Shown here: positions 1 through 6,865 of the stretch, in pieces
Layout of the letters: each line of letters begins with the position of its first letter
Numbering within the stretch: the first letter of the stretch is position 1
Origin: Candidatus Bipolaricaulota bacterium
GTDB lineage: Bacteria > Bipolaricaulota > Bipolaricaulia > Bipolaricaulales > Bipolaricaulaceae
Direction of reading: 5' to 3'
Assembly (NCBI GenBank): GCA_027027485.1
Contig: JALVLL010000055.1
Coordinates: 1-15,647, forward strand
Length of the DNA: 15,647 nucleotides
Notes under the pieces: model-generated
What the model was told of the DNA's origin: nothing
Database searches by the model: none
What the model saw: the letters and a program-made list of their open reading frames with translations, nothing else
Program-made: the position numbers and the translations under genes

Positions 1-1002
1 GCCGGACTCCCCTGCGGCGGCGAGCTCCACCGCTTGCACCCCCACGGCGTAGGCCTCATCCAGGTCCACCGGGGAGGCATAGAGGATGGCGTCGCGCTGT
101 TCCGTCCCGGGGACCTGCCCCCGGGCAAGGCCCCGGGCCGGAAGGCCCACGTCGTTCAGATGATTGACCAGGTTCTGCGCTACTGTAGCCCGGGAGGAGG
201 AGAAGGCCGCGTGGCCGAAGGCGTCCCTTCTCTCCCCCAGCTCCCCGAGCTTAAGGCCCTCCGAGACCACCACCAGTGCCCGGCCATGGGTTCTCACCGT
301 GTCGGCGATGGAATCGGTGATCTCCTCCAGAGTGAGCCCACACTCGGCGAGGAATATCAGGAGGGGAAATTCTCGGTCGGGATCGGCGAGCCTGGCGGCG
401 GCGGGGACGAACCCCACTCTCCTCCCCATGGCCTGGACCACGAGCACCGGATCCGCCGGGGATGATCCCCGATTTTCTTCTTCCAAGCACTGGATCGTCC
501 ACGCCCAATACCGGGCCACGGAGCCGTACCCCGGGGTGTGGTCCACGAGCTCCATCTCCGGGTCGCCGAGGTCGTTGTCGATGGTCTTGGGGACGCCGAT
601 CACGGTGAGCTCGTACCCGGCCTTTTGGGCGGCTTCGGCTATCTTCTGGCACACAAGCTGCGTATCGTTTCCGCCGATCCCGAAGAAATAACCTACATCA
701 TGGGCCCTGAAGACCTCGATGATCCGCTCGAGGTCCTCTTCGTGCTCGAGCTTGTAGCGGGCGGTGCCGATGGCCCCGGCGGCGGGAGTGGTACGCAGTA
801 GCGCGATCTCCTCCTCGGGCTGGGCGGAGAGATCCAGGAGCTCCTCCCGCAGGATCCCCAATACCCCGTGCCATGCGCCGTAGACGGTCCCGAACTTATC
901 CGGATAACCCCGGGTCGCTTCCAGGATCCCCCGCAGGGAGTTGTTGATCACCGGGGTCGGCCCTCCCCCCATGGCGACCACTACGTTTTTGAGTTCCCCC
1001 AT
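1..1002 (-). CDS. 6-phosphofructokinase, probably pyrophosphate-dependent (3' end outside window)
   Basis: Phosphofructokinase family enzyme that phosphorylates fructose-6-phosphate to fructose-1,6-bisphosphate in glycolysis; cytoplasmic. The frame stays open from 1002 to the left edge (334 codons), so the C-terminus is missing. Visible motifs in order are GGGPTPVIN near residues 12-20, GGNDT at 110-114, PKTIDND at 138-144 containing the catalytic TIDND, MGRRVGF at 192-198 and SEG at 247-249. In this family Asp in the GGxD position and Lys before TIDND (instead of Gly in both) mark PPi-using enzymes, and both are present, so PPi dependence is a residue-based inference. ATG at 1002 is preferred over the ATG at 1014 because GGGAGGCG lies 2 bases upstream of it, partly inside the longer reading. 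A promoter lies just upstream, so it is probably transcribed separately from the sugar operon, although it could supply the step after NagB. Confidence 0.9.
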   Translation of the reverse strand, partial: MGELKNVVVAMGGGPTPVINNSLRGILEATRGYPDKFGTVYGAWHGVLGILREELLDLSAQPEEEIALLRTTPAAGAIGTARYKLEHEEDLERIIEVFRAHDVGYFFGIGGNDTQLVCQKIAEAAQKAGYELTVIGVPKTIDNDLGDPEMELVDHTPGYGSVARYWAWTIQCLEEENRGSSPADPVLVVQAMGRRVGFVPAAARLADPDREFPLLIFLAECGLTLEEITDSIADTVRTHGRALVVVSEGLKLGELGERRDAFGHAAFSSSRATVAQNLVNHLNDVGLPARGLARGQVPGTEQRDAILYASPVDLDEAYAVGVQAVELAAAGESG

Positions 1003-1051
1003 CTCGCCTCCCATCGTCAGCGGCTATATCTCCCTTCGTGCAAACCTTTTC

Positions 1052-1081
1052 ATTATACCGGTCCCCAATACCACTTGGCAG
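1052..1081 (-). promoter_or_regulatory. Candidate sigma70-type promoter for the phosphofructokinase gene
   Basis: On the minus strand a perfect TATAAT (1057-1052) lies 18 bases downstream of CTGCCA (1081-1076), a 4/6 match to TTGACA. It is about 50 bases upstream of the phosphofructokinase start and beyond the candidate terminator at 1161-1179, so the gene appears to have its own transcription start. Assigned by eye from consensus only. Confidence 0.5.
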
Positions 1082-1160
1082 AAATCGTCCACTTCAGACG
1101 CCGGAGTAGTAGAGAAGTCCCCATCGGCGGGGATAACCACGTCCACCTGGTTAGGCCCTG

Positions 1161-1179
1161 AAAAACTTCCAATGGAAGT
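1161..1179 (-). terminator. Candidate small intrinsic terminator at the end of the sugar operon
   Basis: Read on the minus strand, ACTTCC (1179-1174), a three-base loop and GGAAGT (1170-1165) form a 6-bp hairpin that runs directly into a T tract (1165-1161, then C). It lies about 60 bases past the uronate isomerase stop codon and before the phosphofructokinase promoter, where an operon terminator is expected. The stem is short and A/T-rich, so it may be weak. Confidence 0.4.
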
Positions 1180-1184
1180 GGGAG

Positions 1185-1235
1185 GATCGATGGGTCCCCG
1201 ATCCCCGCGTAAGCGAGAACCCAGAACCCTCCGTT
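1185..1235. repeat. Possible REP-like intergenic element
   Basis: Between the uronate isomerase and phosphofructokinase genes, the minus strand reads GGTTCTCGCTTACGCGGGGA followed by a second G-rich stretch. The core TCTCGC-TTAC-GCGGGGA can fold as a small hairpin with one G-U pair. It resembles the short palindromic repeats with a CGC-loop-GCG core scattered through many bacterial genomes. Only one copy is visible here, so repetition cannot be shown. Apart from this, the terminator and the promoter, nothing else is seen in the 238-base gap. Confidence 0.25.
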
Positions 1236-1240
1236 CCAAC

Positions 1241-2611
1241 TTAACCCAAGTGCGAAAAGAAAAGCTCTTTGGGACGGTGGTAACACAGGTGTTCCGCAAG
1301 TTTCGCGGCCACAGAGGAGGGCATCCTCCCCCGCTCCACCATCTCCCCCAGGGTATCGGCGAGCACCCGCCGGAAGATGATCGTGCGGGATTCGTAGGAG
1401 AGAATCTTGCGGGAGTCGGTCACCATCCCCGCAAAGAGGGAGAGGAGATCAACGTTCGCGATCAGTTCCAGATACCCGCGCATGTGATAGGGGTTATCCA
1501 TGAACCACCACGGGGCTCCCAAGTAGACCCCGGGGAATGCCCTGGCAAGAACGGCAACGGTATAGGCGTGGGCAGGATGAAGCACGTATAGGACCACAGT
1601 GAGGCGCCCATCGAAGCGGTTGAGGAAATCAGAGATCCCTTGGACAAGCGGAAGATCGTGGTCGGTTACGTCGCCCCCGGAATCCCTCCCCAAGGCGAAG
1701 AAAAGGGCATCCCGATAGTCGCGCACCGCCCCTATGTGGAGCTGCATTACCCACCCCGCCGCCGCATCGAGTTCCGCGAAGAAATGCATAAGGTAAGAAC
1801 GGAGGTCAACGATGTCCTGGGGTGGAACCTCCTCGCCAGCCACAGCTCGGGCATAGGCCCGGGAAGCCCGTGCATCCGAAACTAAAGGTAGATCCGCTTC
1901 CTGAAGGGCATGATCACTGATGCGACATCCATGGCGACCGAACTCCCCGTGATCGCGTTCCAGGGCATCCAGGAGACCCCGCAGGCTCGATACATCGCTC
2001 CCATACTTTTCGCCCAATTGTTGTACAGTCTCTTTCCAGCCACCTGCCCCCACCCGCAGGAGCGCGTCCGGCCGCCATGTGGGGACAATCTTTATCCCCG
2101 AAAATTCCTCTGCCAAACGGTGGTGAGATCGAAGGTCCGCGCCCACGGGATCGGTGGTGGCCAGGATCTCCACCTTCATATCCCGGAGAAGCTGCCGGGG
2201 GCGCATTTCGGGCCGGGAGAGCTTCTCCTTGGTTCGATTCCATATGGACTCCGCGGTATCGGGGCCCAATAACTCCTCGATCCCGAACCGCCGGGAAAGA
2301 TCCAAATGGATCCAATCGTATACGGGATTTCCCGCGCAGAGGGGAAAGATCTCAGCTAGGGCAAACCATTTTTCCCGGTTAGGGGCATCTCCGGTGATCC
2401 GTTCCTCGGGGACGCCCAACCGCCGCATAAGCTCCCACACATAGTGATCCGTGGCCCCCTCCGCCTCCCAGATATCGCTCCACCCCCGGTCCTCCGCGAT
2501 CTGGGAGGCCTCCACATGGCTGTGGGCATCTACGATGGGAAGCTCGGCGATGTGCTCGTAGATCTCCCGGCCAGTCGACGTACGCAAAAGATAATCATCC
2601 CTGAATACCAC
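1241..2611 (-). CDS. uxaC: Uronate isomerase (glucuronate isomerase family)
   Basis: UxaC family (amidohydrolase superfamily) enzyme that isomerises D-glucuronate to D-fructuronate, or D-galacturonate to D-tagaturonate, in the cytoplasm. Its 456 residues are close to the usual length. Supporting motifs are DAHSH at 28-32 (metal-binding HxH at the end of strand 1), ATTDP near 151-155, TWRPD at 178-182, QLHIGAVRD at 290-298, GAPWWF at 365-370 and TDSRKILSYESR at 398-409. Some differ slightly from the classical forms (DAHSHV rather than DPHCHL, HIGAVRD rather than HIGALRN), so it is a divergent member. The start is GTG, fixed by GAGGAGG a few bases upstream. It begins 17 bases after the preceding permease stop and is the last gene of the operon, which suggests the upstream CUT1 importer may deliver a uronate or uronate-containing sugar. 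No fructuronate reductase or mannonate dehydratase gene is visible. Confidence 0.87.
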   Translation of the reverse strand: MVFRDDYLLRTSTGREIYEHIAELPIVDAHSHVEASQIAEDRGWSDIWEAEGATDHYVWELMRRLGVPEERITGDAPNREKWFALAEIFPLCAGNPVYDWIHLDLSRRFGIEELLGPDTAESIWNRTKEKLSRPEMRPRQLLRDMKVEILATTDPVGADLRSHHRLAEEFSGIKIVPTWRPDALLRVGAGGWKETVQQLGEKYGSDVSSLRGLLDALERDHGEFGRHGCRISDHALQEADLPLVSDARASRAYARAVAGEEVPPQDIVDLRSYLMHFFAELDAAAGWVMQLHIGAVRDYRDALFFALGRDSGGDVTDHDLPLVQGISDFLNRFDGRLTVVLYVLHPAHAYTVAVLARAFPGVYLGAPWWFMDNPYHMRGYLELIANVDLLSLFAGMVTDSRKILSYESRTIIFRRVLADTLGEMVERGRMPSSVAAKLAEHLCYHRPKELFFSHLG

Positions 2612-2628
2612 TTCGCCCTCCTCGATCC

Positions 2629-3477
2629 TTAGCCCTTGAGCATCCCCTCGCTTAGACCTTTGATGAAGAAGTTACGGAAGGCCAGAAAGAGGATGAACAC
2701 CGGCACTATGGTCAGGACCACCATGGCACCGATCCGCCCGTAAACCAGCGTCTGTAGTTCGTCCCGAAGCCACACTATGCCCACCGGTAAGGTCTGCCAC
2801 TGGTTTTTCGTCATCAACGTGCTGGCGAACATGTATTCCTGCCATGCAAACACAAAGGTGATGATGGTGGTGGCTGCCAGGGCCGGCTTGGTAATGGGAA
2901 GCATCACCCTGAACCACAACTGGAATTCGTTACAGCCATCGATGATGGCCGCGTCGCGGATGTCAAGGGGGATTGTGGAGAAGGCGCCCCTCATAATGAG
3001 GAGGCCCCAGGGGAGGTTCAGCGCCACATACGGCAGTATCAGGCCCAGCCAGTTGTTTTGTAGCCCCAGCTTGTCCTCCATCATATAGATGGGGATAAGG
3101 TACATGATGTAGGGGATAGTAAGGACAAGGATGACCCCGGTGAAGAGCAGGTTTTGACCCCGAAAACGGCGGACACCAAAAGCATAACCACCCATAGCGC
3201 TGGCGATGAGGACAAGGATGACGGTGGAAAAGGTGACCACCACGCTGTTAAGGAAATAACGTCCAAAGCCGCTCATCTGTGTTAAAACGTAGATATAGTT
3301 TTCCAACGTGATCTTCCGCGGGATGATCGTGGGGGGGAAGCGGTAAATGTCCCACGTGGGACGAAGCGACGTGTTGAGCATCCATAGAAGCGGCGAGATG
3401 TAGATGAGCGCCAAGAGTGTCACCACAATGAAAATCGTGAGGCGGTTCTTGCGCCAGATGTAAAGGAGCCTTCTCAT
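2629..3477 (-). CDS. CUT1 sugar ABC transporter permease, MalG-type
   Basis: Inner-membrane permease of the binding-protein-dependent sugar importer family. About six hydrophobic segments are visible, near residues 15-36, 76-100, 111-133, 143-162, 203-221 and 249-269. The EAA loop that docks the ATPase is at about 175-198 (DAAIIDGCNEFQLWFRVMLP). The start is ATG at 3477, with GGAGG 5 bases upstream. It overlaps the stop of the partner permease as TGATG, so the two are translationally coupled. A TTG three bases earlier is possible but crowds the ribosome binding site. The C-terminal FIKGLSEGMLKG tail is typical of MalG-like proteins. Partners are the permease immediately upstream and the binding protein at 4454-5737. 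The substrate cannot be read from the permease itself. Confidence 0.9.
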   Translation of the reverse strand: MRRLLYIWRKNRLTIFIVVTLLALIYISPLLWMLNTSLRPTWDIYRFPPTIIPRKITLENYIYVLTQMSGFGRYFLNSVVVTFSTVILVLIASAMGGYAFGVRRFRGQNLLFTGVILVLTIPYIMYLIPIYMMEDKLGLQNNWLGLILPYVALNLPWGLLIMRGAFSTIPLDIRDAAIIDGCNEFQLWFRVMLPITKPALAATTIITFVFAWQEYMFASTLMTKNQWQTLPVGIVWLRDELQTLVYGRIGAMVVLTIVPVFILFLAFRNFFIKGLSEGMLKG

Positions 3478-4385
3478 CAAGCCCTCCTCGCCGTCTCCGG
3501 GCGGAATATCCGGTTGAGGACCCAGGAAAGGACGAGGATGATCGCCGCGGTTATGTAGGCGACCTGGGATGCCCTCCCCATGTCCAGTCGCTCAAACGCC
3601 AGTTTCCACGAGTAGAGGTACAACGTCAGTGTGGAGGTTCCCGGGCCCCCTTCCGTAACTACCGCGGGGAGTTCGAAGGTCTTGATGGAATTGATCAGGA
3701 TCCAGATCCCCCCGATAAGCAGATACGGCTTCAGATTAGGAAGGACAACCTTGAAGATCTCCTGAAGAAAGTTGGCCCCATCGACCTTGGCGGCCTCACG
3801 GAGCTCCCTGGGGATCGCCTGCAACCCGGCAAGGAAGATGATCAGAGTGAAGCCGATCATCTTCCAAGAACGGGCGATGGCAAGGCAGTAAATGGCGGTG
3901 TAGGGATTGCCGAACCAATCGATGTTCCAATTCTTAACCCCCATCCAGCGCAGGATATGGTCGAAGATCCCGATGTCGGGAGCCAAAACCCACGCGAAAA
4001 TGATCCCCACCAGTGAAAGGGGAATGATCATGGGAAGATAGAAAAGCACTTGGAAAAAGCGGGTTCCGAAAACGAGTTCGTTTATAAGGATCGCTAGGCC
4101 CAGGGAGAAGGTGAAAGTAGCGATAAAGTATGGAATGGCGAATTTCACCTGATTGAGGAGCGCGTCGTGGAAGAAAACATCGTGGAACAAGGTGTGGATG
4201 TAACCGCGGAAGCCGATGAACTTCGGAGCGGAATCCCGGGCGTAATTGTACTCGGTCAAGCTGAGGTACGCGGAGTAACCTATGGGGAAAGCGATGAACA
4301 CGAACACGAAGAAAATAGTGGGAAGAAGGAAGATGAGGAGATTGAGCCGGTCTCGGATGTAACGCTTCCTTCTCTGACTGATCAC
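3477..4385 (-). CDS. CUT1 sugar ABC transporter permease, MalF/UgpA-type
   Basis: Inner-membrane permease, 302 residues with the chosen start. It has a first membrane segment soon after the N-terminus (LLIFLLPTIFFVFVFIAF), several further hydrophobic segments, an EAA loop (REAAKVDGANFLQEIFKVVL) at about residues 196-215, and the near-invariant CUT1 signature TEGGPGTSTLTLYLY at about 244-258. GTG at 4385 is chosen because AGGAAGG lies just before it. The longer frame beginning at 4454 would have to translate through the terminator-like hairpin at 4402-4444 and overlap the previous stop, which is unlikely. It pairs with the MalG-type permease downstream (one-base overlap of stop and start). Confidence 0.9.
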   Translation of the reverse strand: MISQRRKRYIRDRLNLLIFLLPTIFFVFVFIAFPIGYSAYLSLTEYNYARDSAPKFIGFRGYIHTLFHDVFFHDALLNQVKFAIPYFIATFTFSLGLAILINELVFGTRFFQVLFYLPMIIPLSLVGIIFAWVLAPDIGIFDHILRWMGVKNWNIDWFGNPYTAIYCLAIARSWKMIGFTLIIFLAGLQAIPRELREAAKVDGANFLQEIFKVVLPNLKPYLLIGGIWILINSIKTFELPAVVTEGGPGTSTLTLYLYSWKLAFERLDMGRASQVAYITAAIILVLSWVLNRIFRPETARRA

Positions 4386-4401
4386 GGCCTTCCTGATTTC
4401 T

Positions 4402-4444
4402 AAAAAAGAAAGGGCGGCGAACACCACTTGGATGCCCGCCGCCC
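4402..4444 (-). terminator. Terminator-like stem-loop between binding protein and permease genes (likely attenuator)
   Basis: On the minus strand GGGCGGCG (4444-4437) pairs perfectly with CGCCGCCC (4419-4412) around a 17-base loop and is followed at once by TTTCTTTTTT (4411-4402). It begins 10 bases past the binding-protein stop and ends 17 bases before the permease start. A strong GC stem plus T tract is the layout of an intrinsic terminator. Because the operon clearly continues, partial termination or 3' end protection of the binding-protein message is the likely role. This is inferred from sequence, not measured. Confidence 0.72.
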
Positions 4445-4453
4445 GCCTCCGCA

Positions 4454-5737
4454 TCAGTGCGCCCGTAGGTCCGTGAAGTCCAGGTCCGCCGACTCCTCCG
4501 CGATCTTTGCCAGTGCCTCGTCCACGCTGATCCGGCCGAAAGCGGCGTCAGGGAGGTACTTCACCAGGATATCCAGGTATTCCTCGAGATCGGCGAAGAG
4601 CGGGATAGGCTGGGAGTTATCGGCGATGGCCAGGATGGTTGGCATCTGGTCCTGGAACCAGGTGATGCCCTCTCCGTAGTACTCCTTCAGCACCGGGAGC
4701 TTGCCGTAATGGTTGAAGCTCCACTGCTGGAAGTACTTGGAGAAGATCTGCTCGCGGATAAAGGCCCTGGCCAGTTCCTTATTGGGAGAGACCTTGGGGA
4801 TCCAAACCGAGTGCGTCCAGATGATGGAGCCGTTCACGTCTGCACCGGGCCAACCGATGTAGGCGATGTCGCCCTCGTTGCCGGTCACGCTCACAAGTTC
4901 CATGATATGGCCTTGGGCGGCATAGAAGGAGCCGACCGCGCCGGTCTTCCATTTGGCATACCCATCCTGATCGGTGATGGTCCACTTGCCGATCCCCTCT
5001 TTGTACATCCTCTGAACGTAGCTAAGCCACTTGTGGGCCGCTTCGCTGGTGACGTCGAAGCCCTTGCCGTCGGGGGCGAGGAAGGTTCCCGTCATGGCCT
5101 TGATGGGACCACAGTAGTTGTACTGCATGAACTCCCGATCCCAAATCTGTACGTGGGCGCCCAACGGGGAGACGGCCTTGAGCTTGTTGAACCAGCCGAA
5201 GAACTCATCCTCGTCCCAGCTGGGTATGGGGATCGGTTTATTGTTCTCCTCATCCCACAGACCAGCGGCCTTCATGAGCCGCGTGTTGACGCCGATGATG
5301 GCCACCTCGCCCATGAAGGGAAGCACGGGGTAATAAGCACCCTTGCCGTCAGGCGTCTTGTAATAGCCGGCGGCGAGGAAACCGCCCACGAACTTGTCCG
5401 GGGCCATGTGGCCGGTGAGCAGGTCATCCAAGGGCTCCAGCCAACCACCCACAATCACCGGGGCAAGCATGGAACCCGAGCCCCCGACGAACACGTCGAA
5501 GGGGGTGTTGCCGGCTTTCCACGCGGTGATGTAAGTGGGAGCGCTCCACTTGCTGGCCCGGGTGAGCTCCACCTTCACGCCCGGATGGTCGGCTTCGAAC
5601 CGCTTGGCTACCTCTTCCAGGGGGAACTTCTTGAAGATCCATGGCGGAGCGTAGACCCGCAGGACCTCTTTGGGGAACGCGATAAACGCCACCCCAAACG
5701 CCAGAAACACCGTTAACCCGATCAGAAGTTTCCGCAT
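4454..5737 (-). CDS. CUT1-type sugar ABC transporter solute-binding protein
   Basis: Extracytoplasmic sugar-binding protein of about 427 residues that captures substrate and presents it to the two permeases downstream. The N-terminus MRKLLIGLTVFLAFGVAFIAF is a signal peptide (basic start, hydrophobic core). No clear lipobox Cys is seen. The mature part shows the family pattern: EEVAKRFEADHPGVKVEL near residues 41-58, then TAWKAGNTPFDVFVGGSGSM and many aromatic residues suited to sugar stacking. ATG at 5737 is chosen because AAGGAGG lies 5 bases upstream; a GTG at 5743 in the same frame overlaps that site. It follows the oxidoreductase gene after a 60-base gap without a recognisable promoter, so it probably belongs to the same operon. 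The hairpin behind it may raise its level relative to the permeases. Confidence 0.9.
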   Translation of the reverse strand: MRKLLIGLTVFLAFGVAFIAFPKEVLRVYAPPWIFKKFPLEEVAKRFEADHPGVKVELTRASKWSAPTYITAWKAGNTPFDVFVGGSGSMLAPVIVGGWLEPLDDLLTGHMAPDKFVGGFLAAGYYKTPDGKGAYYPVLPFMGEVAIIGVNTRLMKAAGLWDEENNKPIPIPSWDEDEFFGWFNKLKAVSPLGAHVQIWDREFMQYNYCGPIKAMTGTFLAPDGKGFDVTSEAAHKWLSYVQRMYKEGIGKWTITDQDGYAKWKTGAVGSFYAAQGHIMELVSVTGNEGDIAYIGWPGADVNGSIIWTHSVWIPKVSPNKELARAFIREQIFSKYFQQWSFNHYGKLPVLKEYYGEGITWFQDQMPTILAIADNSQPIPLFADLEEYLDILVKYLPDAAFGRISVDEALAKIAEESADLDFTDLRAH

Positions 5738-5797
5738 CTGCACCTCCTTGGGTCGTGGGAGTTCTTGCCTAAACGACTTACCAAATCCCTCCCGTTA

Positions 5798-6865
5798 TCA
5801 CCCCCCTTCGATGGAGATCGCCCGGCCTTCACGAGCCGATGCATAGGCGGCGAGGACCAGCCGTAACGTCTCGCGGGCATCCTCGCCGGTCACCGCCGGG
5901 TCCCTGTCCTCCCACACTGCCCGGACGAAGTCCTCAATCTGACGACGATGCGGCTCTATCTTCAGATCAGAAGGGCTTGGCGAGCGCTCGAAGGCCGTCT
6001 TGCGTCCCACGCTCGGGAAAATATCGGGGACTTCCGGGATATCGGGGACTTCCGGGATATCGAGACGGACCAGCTCGTTCTCCTCCAGCACCAACGTCCC
6101 CGCGGTCGTGTGCACCTCCAGCTGCATGGGATAACCGGGCCGGATGGCCGTGCTTGCCTCCAATGTAGCAATAACTCCGGAGCGGAATTCGACCGTCATC
6201 ACTAAAGTGTCCTCTACCTCTATATCATGCCGAATGTTACCCGCCACAGCAAACACCCGAACGGGCTTTCCCCCTATCCAACGCAGGAGATCCAGCATAT
6301 GGATGGCCTGGGTCATCAGGACCCCGCCTCCCTCGGTGGCCCATAGTCCATGCCAACGGGTGTAGTACCCCGGTTCCCGGTACCATTTCACATATCCGGA
6401 GAGGTACAGCAAGCGTCCCAAACGCCCGGATTCGAGGGCGTTTACAAGGGCCTTGATATCGTCCTCGAACCGCGATTGGAAGATCACTCCCAATTTAACT
6501 CCCTTTCTTCGCGCTTCCCGGATCAAGAGATCGGCTTCCTCCATAGAAGTTGCCAGTGGCTTTTCCACCAACACATGCTTCCCCTCTTCCACCGCGGGAA
6601 GCATGATCTCCGACCTCACATGGTGCGGCGTGCAGACGATCACCGCGTCCACGGCCTCGAGAAAACGATCCAAGGCGGTATAACCCGATATCCCGAACTC
6701 ATCCACGAACCTTCGAACACTTGACTCGCGGTGTCCATACACGGCGGTCAACGATGCTCCCGGTACACCACGGAGGGCCTCGGCATGAACACGGGCCACG
6801 CCCCCTGGCCCCGCGATCCCTACCCTCAGGGTATCCCTTCCTTTACTCGGATCTCTCGTACACAA
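5798..6865 (-). CDS. Gfo/Idh/MocA family NAD(P)-dependent oxidoreductase
   Basis: Cytoplasmic sugar or sugar-phosphate dehydrogenase family. The N-terminal Rossmann domain has RVGIAGPGGVARVHAEAL, an AVIVCTPHH strand and the conserved EKP lysine motif (HVLVEKPLAT). The C-terminal domain has TQAIHMLDLLRW, which carries the family His. The start is uncertain. TTG at 6865 follows GGGGGG but leaves a long N-terminal tail inside the NagA gene; TTG at 6877 is also open. The Rossmann strand begins at 6829 with CTG, 6 bases after AAAGGAAGG, which would fit a rare CTG start just past the NagA stop. Within the gene an 18-bp unit is tandemly duplicated (6021-6056), adding a PEVPDI repeat. The substrate is unknown. 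The context suggests an amino-sugar or uronate derivative. Confidence 0.85.
   Translation of the reverse strand: MCTRDPSKGRDTLRVGIAGPGGVARVHAEALRGVPGASLTAVYGHRESSVRRFVDEFGISGYTALDRFLEAVDAVIVCTPHHVRSEIMLPAVEEGKHVLVEKPLATSMEEADLLIREARRKGVKLGVIFQSRFEDDIKALVNALESGRLGRLLYLSGYVKWYREPGYYTRWHGLWATEGGGVLMTQAIHMLDLLRWIGGKPVRVFAVAGNIRHDIEVEDTLVMTVEFRSGVIATLEASTAIRPGYPMQLEVHTTAGTLVLEENELVRLDIPEVPDIPEVPDIFPSVGRKTAFERSPSPSDLKIEPHRRQIEDFVRAVWEDRDPAVTGEDARETLRLVLAAYASAREGRAISIEGG
6021..6062. repeat. 18-bp tandem duplication inside the oxidoreductase gene
   Basis: ATATCGGGGACTTCCGGG (plus strand) occurs twice in perfect tandem at 6021-6038 and 6039-6056, followed by a partial third ATATCG at 6057-6062. Because 18 is a multiple of three, the frame is kept and the protein contains IPEVPDIPEVPDIFP. 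It sits in a predicted surface stretch before the last helices. It looks like a recent slippage duplication. Confidence 0.85.

Noticed and set aside
34..801. Several overlapping open frames on both strands at the left edge
   Set aside because: They are shadows of the phosphofructokinase gene, whose frame contains the conserved GGNDT and PKTIDND motifs.
4386..4454. N-terminal extension of the MalF-type permease up to 4454
   Set aside because: The extension encodes the terminator-like hairpin, lacks a ribosome binding site, and starts within the stop region of the preceding gene. GTG at 4385 with AGGAAGG is better.
4709..5716. Long plus-strand open frame of 335 codons
   Set aside because: It lies entirely antisense to the CUT1 binding-protein gene, which has a signal peptide and a perfect ribosome binding site. 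The antisense frame has no recognisable domain and reflects third-position G/C bias.
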